Positions 6,179 through 9,502 of a stretch of DNA of 9,502 nt are shown piece by piece. The notes beneath the pieces were generated by a model. It was not told where the DNA came from and did no database searches. It saw only the letters and a list, made by a program, of their open reading frames with translations. Position 1 is the stretch's first letter. Every line of letters starts with the position of its first letter. The stretch covers positions 1-9,502 of the forward strand of contig JAGHDA010000319.1 of the NCBI GenBank assembly GCA_021160185.1, given 5' to 3'. Both the position numbers and the translations under genes were made by a program. The DNA comes from Verrucomicrobiota bacterium (GTDB lineage Bacteria; Verrucomicrobiota; Verrucomicrobiia; Limisphaerales; CAZBKV01).

Positions 6179-6230
6179 ATTAAGCCACGGCCCGCCGACT
6201 CTGGCAAGTTCTTTCTTTCACAAAAAAACA
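6179..6230 (-). promoter_or_regulatory. sigma70-type promoter with UP-like element for the rpsP operon
   Basis: On the minus strand TTGCCA (6207-6202, 5 of 6 consensus) and CTTAAT (6184-6179, 4 of 6) are exactly 17 bases apart. Directly upstream lies a strongly A/T-rich stretch (about 6208-6228) with a run of seven T followed by GTGAAAGAAAG, resembling an UP element that recruits the alpha subunits of RNA polymerase. Transcription would start near 6172. Strong promoters of this form suit a ribosomal protein operon. Confidence 0.6.
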
Positions 6231-6252
6231 AGGGTGCCCTTCCGGCAAGGGT
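6222..6252. repeat. CAAGGGT direct repeats with alternative AAGGG/CCCTT stems beside an A7 run
   Basis: CAAGGGT occurs at 6229-6235 and 6246-6252 (17-base period). CCCTT at 6238-6242 lies between them and can pair with either AAGGG. On the minus strand the T7 run (6228-6222) follows, giving a weak terminator-like shape immediately upstream of the rpsP promoter. It may insulate that promoter from antisense transcription or be a regulator site between the divergent promoters. Confidence 0.35.
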
Positions 6253-6265
6253 CGAGAACGGTTCA

Positions 6266-6294
6266 TTGACGAAACGCTCGGCATTGGTCACTAT
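6266..6294 (+). promoter_or_regulatory. candidate promoter for the methyltransferase gene
   Basis: TTGACG (6266-6271, 5 of 6 consensus) and CACTAT (6289-6294, 3 of 6) are 17 bases apart on the plus strand, about 85 bases before ATG 6379. It is divergent from the rpsP promoter. The -35 is good and the -10 weak. Confidence 0.45.
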
Positions 6295-6378
6295 TGCTTC
6301 AGAACGGCAGGGAAACAATGGGCGGCGGCATGGAGGAGCATAGGGAACAAGCGTCTCTTGCCGCCAGGAACCCCGGCC

Positions 6379-7053
6379 ATGCGCGAACGGCATATAGAAG
6401 ATCAGGCAGAGTCAAAGCGGATTGAAAACCGCGCCTTCGCCCCTTCCGGCAACGGCAGCGGGCGCGTTTCCCGTCTCCAGGAAGCCGTCCTTTTCTTTCG
6501 CACTTTTGCCCGATCCCCCGCGACGGTGGCCAGCCTGTGCCCCAGCTCCCGCGCTCTTGCCCTGGCGCTGGTCCGCGAGCACGAAGTCCCCAAGAAACGG
6601 GTGGTGGTGGAGCTAGGCCCCGGAACGGGCGCGATCACGCGGGTGGTCAAGGAGTTTGTGCCGCCTGAAGGACTTTTCCTGGCCCTGGAGCTGGACGGCG
6701 AAGCAGTTCGTTTCCTTCGGGAACAGCTCCCGGAGGTGCACGTCTATCATGCCTCGGCCGAGCGGCTGGGGGAATTTCTGGAGCGTCACGGAGAGCCCCA
6801 CGCAGATTCAGTGATCAGCGGCCTTCCTTGGACCTTAATGCCACCGAACGTCCAAGAGCGCATCATGCAGGAGGTGAAACGGGTTCTCCGACCAGGCGGG
6901 GTGTTCACCACGTTCACCTATTTTTATTCGCCTCTTATGCCGGGAGCCCGGGCCTATTTCCGGCTGTTGAAACGCCTTTTCCCCAACGCCCGGATCAGCC
7001 GCATTGTCTTCCGAAACATGCCCCCCGCAATGATTTACAAAGCAGTGGCCTGA
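6379..7053 (+). CDS. SAM-dependent methyltransferase, phospholipid N-methyltransferase-like
   Basis: A 224-residue class I methyltransferase. After a basic N-terminal 30 residues comes FFRTFARSPATVASLCPSSRALA (39-61), typical of the phospholipid N-methyltransferase (PmtA/COG3963) group. SAM-binding motif I is VVELGPGTGAIT (76-87), the acidic end of strand beta2 is LALELD (101-106), and SGLPW (147-151) followed by VLRPGGVFTTFTY (169-181) gives motifs IV and V/VI. The hydrophobic, basic surface fits work at a membrane. PmtA methylates phosphatidylethanolamine, but related proteins have other substrates, so the acceptor here is unproven. No signal peptide. ATG 6379 is chosen over the in-frame TTG 6358 because AGGAA (6366-6370) sits 8 bases upstream. 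It is transcribed alone and converges on the YchF-like gene 27 bases downstream, with no clear terminator between. Confidence 0.82.
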   Translation: MRERHIEDQAESKRIENRAFAPSGNGSGRVSRLQEAVLFFRTFARSPATVASLCPSSRALALALVREHEVPKKRVVVELGPGTGAITRVVKEFVPPEGLFLALELDGEAVRFLREQLPEVHVYHASAERLGEFLERHGEPHADSVISGLPWTLMPPNVQERIMQEVKRVLRPGGVFTTFTYFYSPLMPGARAYFRLLKRLFPNARISRIVFRNMPPAMIYKAVA

Positions 7054-7080
7054 CACGCCCGCTCCAAAACCCTTTGCCGC

Positions 7081-7782
7081 TCACCTTGTCCGGTTGAACC
7101 GGAAATGAAGGACATCGAAATCCCGCACGAGGTAATCGCGCGTTTCCAGCCTCAGTTTCCCGGCCCGCTTGGCCTCCTTCTCTCCGCCGCAGGTCACAAG
7201 ATCTTCAAACGCAATTACTTCGGCGCGGATGAAGCCCTTGGCGATATCGGTGTGGATCGTTCCGGCAGCCTCCCGAGCAGTGATTCCCTCTCGGATCGGC
7301 CAGGCTCGGTTTTCCCTTCCGCCCACAGTGAGAAAGCAGATATGACCGCTCAGACGAAACGCCTCAAGAACCGCTCTATCGAAAGCCTCAGGATCGCCGT
7401 TGACACTCAAAATCGGCTTGAGACTCACAAACGGATACGACAAAAGCGGTTGCAGGCTTTCAGGCGTCAAGGCTTCCCGAAGGGAGCGTTCGCTCTCAAG
7501 CGCCGCAAGGGCTTCCTCCAACGCCGCCTTTTCCGAAGGCCCAGGCGATCGCGCCAATCGGGTCTCCGCCAACTCCATGTCCCGAAGCAGCAGATCAGGC
7601 CGCCGATCCGGCGCGCACAAGATCGCCGCGGCCGCATCAAGCTCCTCTTCCGGAACAAGTTCAACGCGCGCGTAGACCTTCTTATCCGCCTCGACCAATT
7701 TATGAACCGCATCGAGGCGGGAGTCCTTGACGGGGTAAGTCCCCGGCCGAACGCCGGGGACGCCGTAGAGACATACCCTCAC
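7081..7782 (-). CDS. G-domain-less YchF-like protein (coiled-coil plus TGS/DUF933)
   Basis: A 233-residue protein matching the C-terminal half of the universal ATPase YchF/OLA1. The TGS-like DUF933 domain (about 148-230) is clear: ICFLTVGGRENRAWPI, AAGTIHTDIAKGFIRAEVI (172-190), AGKLRLETRDYLVRDFDVLHFRFN (207-230). Residues about 62-110 form the Leu/Glu/Arg-rich helical hairpin seen in YchF. The N-terminal 40 residues (VCLYGVPGVRPGTYPVKDSRLDAVHKLV) keep a first strand and the PxPDxRLD-like segment of YchF, but no P-loop (GxxxxGKS) and no DxxG motif exist. Full YchF is about 360 residues. An in-frame TAG lies four codons before GTG 7782, so no longer start is possible and the missing half is not hidden upstream. 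Nucleotide hydrolysis is therefore not expected; ribosome or RNA binding through TGS is inferred. No Shine-Dalgarno. The gene is 75 bases downstream of the cytidylate-kinase-like gene. Confidence 0.85.
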   Translation of the reverse strand: MRVCLYGVPGVRPGTYPVKDSRLDAVHKLVEADKKVYARVELVPEEELDAAAAILCAPDRRPDLLLRDMELAETRLARSPGPSEKAALEEALAALESERSLREALTPESLQPLLSYPFVSLKPILSVNGDPEAFDRAVLEAFRLSGHICFLTVGGRENRAWPIREGITAREAAGTIHTDIAKGFIRAEVIAFEDLVTCGGEKEAKRAGKLRLETRDYLVRDFDVLHFRFNRTR

Positions 7783-7857
7783 AACAGCACGCTATCAAGG
7801 CGGCTGCCGCGCCTTTGGTCAAGGCCAATTCTTCCGCACGCCGACGAAAACCATACT

Positions 7858-8631
7858 TTATTGAGCCATCCCGGGGGCGCTTTCGGCAAGTTCCTCGGGG
7901 CCTTCTCTTGCCGGAGATTGACCCCCCCACCCATGGAACACCGCCTCAGCAATCAGCCGGGCCGCTTCCTCCAAACCGATTCGATCGGTGTTGAAAACCA
8001 AGTGATACAGCAGCGGATCGTTGATATCCGCGCCGAAATGCTCCTTCAAATACCTTGTTCGGCCCTTGTCCTCCCGCTCCATCAATTCCCGAGCCGCCTT
8101 CTCGTCCAACCCCAACCGCTCCTGGACCCTTCGGAGTCGAACTTCGGGAGAACCGACAAGCCGAACATGAAAGACATGTCCCATATGGGCAGTAATGAGA
8201 TTGGCCCCTCTTCCGATAATGATCACATTGCCCAGATCCGCCAGCCGTAGGATGGTTTCCACCGTGTGCTCGAAGAGCGTCCACTCCGACGGGCAAAGGC
8301 CCAGCACTTCATTGACCATGCTCCGAATAAGAGGAGCATGGTCTTCCGGGAAAAGTTCAGCCAACCGGCGCGGAAGCCGGTGATCTTCCAAAACCTTCTC
8401 AATCAGGTCGCGGTCAAACACCGTCCAGGGACACCCCTTGGAGCCTAGACGCTCCTCCTGGAGGATCTGCGCCAGCTTCTCGGCCACAGCCTGAGCGCCC
8501 GAACCGGTCTGCCGAGAAATAGTGATCGCAAGCCGCCGTTCGGCGCTGCGCCGAGGGCTTTTGGGACGCTGGAGGTGGCATTGAATGTAACTCCAGCACT
8601 TCTCCACTGCCTCCGGTTTCACAATCTGCAT
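7858..8631 (-). CDS. cytidylate kinase-like family protein (Cytidylate_kin2)
   Basis: A 257-residue P-loop-fold protein of the cytidylate-kinase-like family (PF13189 type). Residues 34-55, LAITISRQTGSGAQAVAEKLAQ, replace the normal GxxxxGK[ST] Walker A with GSGAQ, which lacks the lysine, as is common in this family. Then VFDRDLIEKVLE (71-82), NVIIIGRGANLI (135-146), VFHVRLVGSPEVRLRRVQERLGLDEKAARELMEREDKGRTRYLKEHFG (153-200) and YHLVFNTDRIGLEEAARLIAEAV (209-231) follow the kinase order, including the Arg-rich lid. Whether it phosphorylates CMP is not established for the family; it is not the housekeeping cmk. ATG 8631 is fixed by AAAGGAG six bases upstream, the best Shine-Dalgarno in the window; upstream in-frame codons are leader. 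The C-terminal 25 residues are Pro/Glu/Gly-rich. It is likely an operon with the YchF-like gene. Confidence 0.88.
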   Translation of the reverse strand: MQIVKPEAVEKCWSYIQCHLQRPKSPRRSAERRLAITISRQTGSGAQAVAEKLAQILQEERLGSKGCPWTVFDRDLIEKVLEDHRLPRRLAELFPEDHAPLIRSMVNEVLGLCPSEWTLFEHTVETILRLADLGNVIIIGRGANLITAHMGHVFHVRLVGSPEVRLRRVQERLGLDEKAARELMEREDKGRTRYLKEHFGADINDPLLYHLVFNTDRIGLEEAARLIAEAVFHGWGGQSPAREGPEELAESAPGMAQ

Positions 8632-8656
8632 GTTCAGCTCCTTTCGCTGTTCGGTC

Positions 8657-8674
8657 TTTTTGGCGGGCCAAAAA
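8657..8674. repeat. 8-bp inverted repeat in the leader of the cytidylate-kinase-like gene
   Basis: TTTTTGGC (8657-8664) and GCCAAAAA (8667-8674) are perfect arms around 2 bases. They fall in the predicted 5' untranslated region, about 25 bases before ATG 8631. The T arm is 5' and the A arm is 3' on both strands, the opposite of an intrinsic terminator, so an operator or leader hairpin is more likely. Confidence 0.5.
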
Positions 8675-8721
8675 CTTCCGCATGCGCTCTCGCGCTCCGC
8701 AATCCAGGATTGATCAAGTAA

Positions 8722-8750
8722 AATGTAACCGCTTTGGCCGCTTCGGTCAA
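8722..8750 (-). promoter_or_regulatory. sigma70-type promoter for the cytidylate-kinase-like/YchF-like operon
   Basis: On the minus strand TTGACC (8750-8745, 5 of 6 consensus) and TACATT (8727-8722, 4 of 6) are exactly 17 bases apart. Transcription would start near 8715, giving a leader of about 84 bases that contains the 8-bp inverted repeat and the strong Shine-Dalgarno of the first gene. Confidence 0.65.
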
Positions 8751-8860
8751 GCAGCGATCCCCCTCTTGCACAGCGGCGAATTGCCATCACAGAAGCGGCG
8801 CTGGAGAAGAAACAGGAAAGGCGGTTTGTCGCCCCAGAAAAAGGACACGCCGAATTGAAT

Positions 8861-8878
8861 GGTCAAAGGTCAGAGGTC
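8861..8878 (+). repeat. three GGTC units with 7-base spacing
   Basis: GGTCAAA, GGTCAGA and GGTCGCG start at 8861, 8868 and 8875. Exact 7-base phasing of a short core upstream of the lyase gene resembles a direct-repeat regulator site, but three tetramers can also arise by chance. Confidence 0.35.
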
Positions 8879-8906
8879 GCGGTTTCCCGTCCCGTTGGAA
8901 AGGCGC

Positions 8907-8943
8907 GGGATTTGAGAGCGGACGCTTTCGATATCGAAATCCC
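8907..8943. promoter_or_regulatory. operator-like palindrome upstream of the lyase gene
   Basis: TTTCGATATCGAAA (8926-8939) is a perfect 14-bp palindrome ending 30 bases before ATG 8970. An outer pair, GGGATTT (8907-8913) and AAATCCC (8937-8943), shares bases with its right arm, so two alternative pairings exist. Size, symmetry and position fit the binding site of a dimeric repressor such as a LacI, GntR or RpiR protein, typical for sialic-acid or sugar catabolic genes; no such regulator gene is in the window. Confidence 0.5.
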
Positions 8944-8969
8944 AAACTAGTCGGGGCACACTGGAGTTC

Positions 8970-9502
8970 ATGCAAGGACTTGGGTTGGAAGGCCTGATCG
9001 TCGCGGCGGCGACCCCGATGACAGCGACGGGCGAGGTGGATTACGCGCGCATTCCGGAATTGGTAGCGCATTACGCGCGTCATCGGATCGCAGGCATCTA
9101 CGCCCTCGGCAGCACGGGAGAGGGAATGTCGCTGAGCGAAGAGGAACGGCGCCGAGCAGCGGAAGCCTTCGTGAACGCGGCGGCGGGCCGGATGAAAGTT
9201 CTGGTGCAGGTGGGACATTCCAGCCTGAAAACAAGCTGCCGTCTGGCCGCGCATGCCGCGGAAATCGGCGCGGACGCCATCTCGGCCACGCCGCCGAGCT
9301 ATTTCAAGCCGGAAAGCGAAGAAGTCGCAGTAGTCGGACTGGCGCAAATCGCCGCCGCAGCACCGAAGCTGCCATTTTACTACTACCATATCCCCGCCCT
9401 TTCCGGCGTGACGCTGGAGCCGGTGGCGCTTGCCCGACTGGCCCGGGAACGCGTGCCGAACTTCGCCGGCATTAGGTACTCAGACGCGGCTACGCTCTAC
9501 AA
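8970..9502 (+). CDS. N-acetylneuraminate lyase/dihydrodipicolinate synthase-family protein, 3' end outside window
   Basis: The first 177 residues of a class I aldolase of the DapA/NanA family (usual length about 300) run to the window edge. LIVAAATPMTATGEVDY (9-25), GIYALGSTGEGMSLSEEER (42-60, the GSTGE carboxylate-binding loop), DAISATPPSYFKP (102-114) and FYYYHIPALSGV (136-147, with the proton-relay Tyr139) match the N-acetylneuraminate-lyase branch better than DapA. The next conserved segment, normally GIKYSD or GLKFSD with the Schiff-base lysine, reads GIRYSD: residue 169 is arginine (AGG, 9474-9476). If real, classical aldolase chemistry is unlikely; one base change from AAG, so a sequencing or assembly error is possible. 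GGAG lies 3 bases before ATG 8970, rather close. The gene diverges from the cytidylate-kinase-like gene. Confidence 0.85.
   Translation, partial: MQGLGLEGLIVAAATPMTATGEVDYARIPELVAHYARHRIAGIYALGSTGEGMSLSEEERRRAAEAFVNAAAGRMKVLVQVGHSSLKTSCRLAAHAAEIGADAISATPPSYFKPESEEVAVVGLAQIAAAAPKLPFYYYHIPALSGVTLEPVALARLARERVPNFAGIRYSDAATLY

Larger units (their letters stand above)
8751..8969. other. divergent intergenic region with operator-like repeats
   Basis: Together with the leader 8632-8750 this is the longest gene-free stretch (338 bases). It holds the minus-strand promoter, a GGTC heptad repeat (8861-8878) and a palindrome (8926-8939) described separately. I found no convincing sigma70 promoter for the plus-strand lyase gene, no tRNA and no small gene. 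The remaining bases 8751-8860 show nothing notable. Confidence 0.5.

Noticed and set aside
6163..6393. 76-residue open frame on the minus strand upstream of rpsP
   Set aside because: It overlaps both promoter candidates and the methyltransferase start, has no Shine-Dalgarno and resembles no family. A short leader peptide cannot be excluded but nothing supports it.
7089..7103. TCCGGTT/AACCGGA dyad near the end of the YchF-like gene as a terminator
   Set aside because: It overlaps the last codons and is not followed by a T-run on either strand.
7741..7759. CCCCGGC/GCCGGGG inverted repeat
   Set aside because: It lies inside the YchF-like coding region and encodes the Gly-Val-Pro-Gly-Val-Arg-Pro-Gly segment; codon bias explains it.
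7105..8250. 381-residue open frame on the plus strand
   Set aside because: It is antisense to the YchF-like and cytidylate-kinase-like genes, both supported by family motifs.
8657..8674. T5/A5 inverted repeat as an intrinsic terminator
   Set aside because: The T arm precedes and the A arm follows the GC core on both strands, the reverse of the required order.
8632..8790. 53-residue N-terminal extension of the cytidylate-kinase-like protein
   Set aside because: It would read through the -35/-10 promoter and the leader dyad. The strong AAAGGAG before ATG 8631 fixes the shorter start.

Overview
The window is a GC-rich bacterial chromosome segment (roughly 60% G+C by eye) with tightly packed genes. 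It carries housekeeping genes and a few uncommon, mostly uncharacterised ones. Nothing in it looks like phage, a transposon or CRISPR. Gene content (a KH-domain protein next to rpsP, a YchF-like protein without its G domain, a cytidylate-kinase-like protein, a conserved aldolase-like protein of unknown role) and the scarcity of Shine-Dalgarno sequences suggest an uncultured member of the PVC group (Verrucomicrobiota, Planctomycetota or relatives). This placement is a low-confidence inference.

Left part, 1-3313, plus strand: a class I aldolase-like TIM-barrel protein (62-1357), a DRE-TIM/HMGL-type aldolase (1455-2459) and a YdcF/ElyC-type membrane-anchored DUF218 protein (2513-3313). They are read in one direction with short gaps. 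A 9-bp hairpin separates the first two genes.

Middle part, 6230 down to 3351, minus strand: one ribosome and tRNA-modification cluster in the order rpsP-khpA-trmD-rplS-rplM-rpsI. It begins at a good sigma70-type promoter with an A/T-rich upstream element and ends at a clear intrinsic terminator facing ydcF. rimM, normally found between khpA/rpsP and trmD, is absent; its place holds 46 bases with a perfect 16-bp GC palindrome. A second promoter candidate precedes rplM.

Right part, 6260-9502: a phospholipid-N-methyltransferase-like SAM enzyme (6379-7053, plus) converges on a two-gene minus-strand unit. That unit is a cytidylate-kinase-like protein (8631-7858) followed by a 233-residue YchF-like protein (7782-7081) that keeps the coiled-coil and TGS parts but has no GTPase/ATPase core. 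Divergently, the window ends inside an N-acetylneuraminate-lyase-type gene (from 8970). At the position where the Schiff-base lysine is expected it encodes arginine. Its upstream region has a 14-bp perfect palindrome and a GGTC heptad repeat, both operator-like.

The best leads are the G-domain-less YchF paired with a cytidylate-kinase-like protein, and the Lys-to-Arg change in the lyase. I see no convincing new defence or mobile system.
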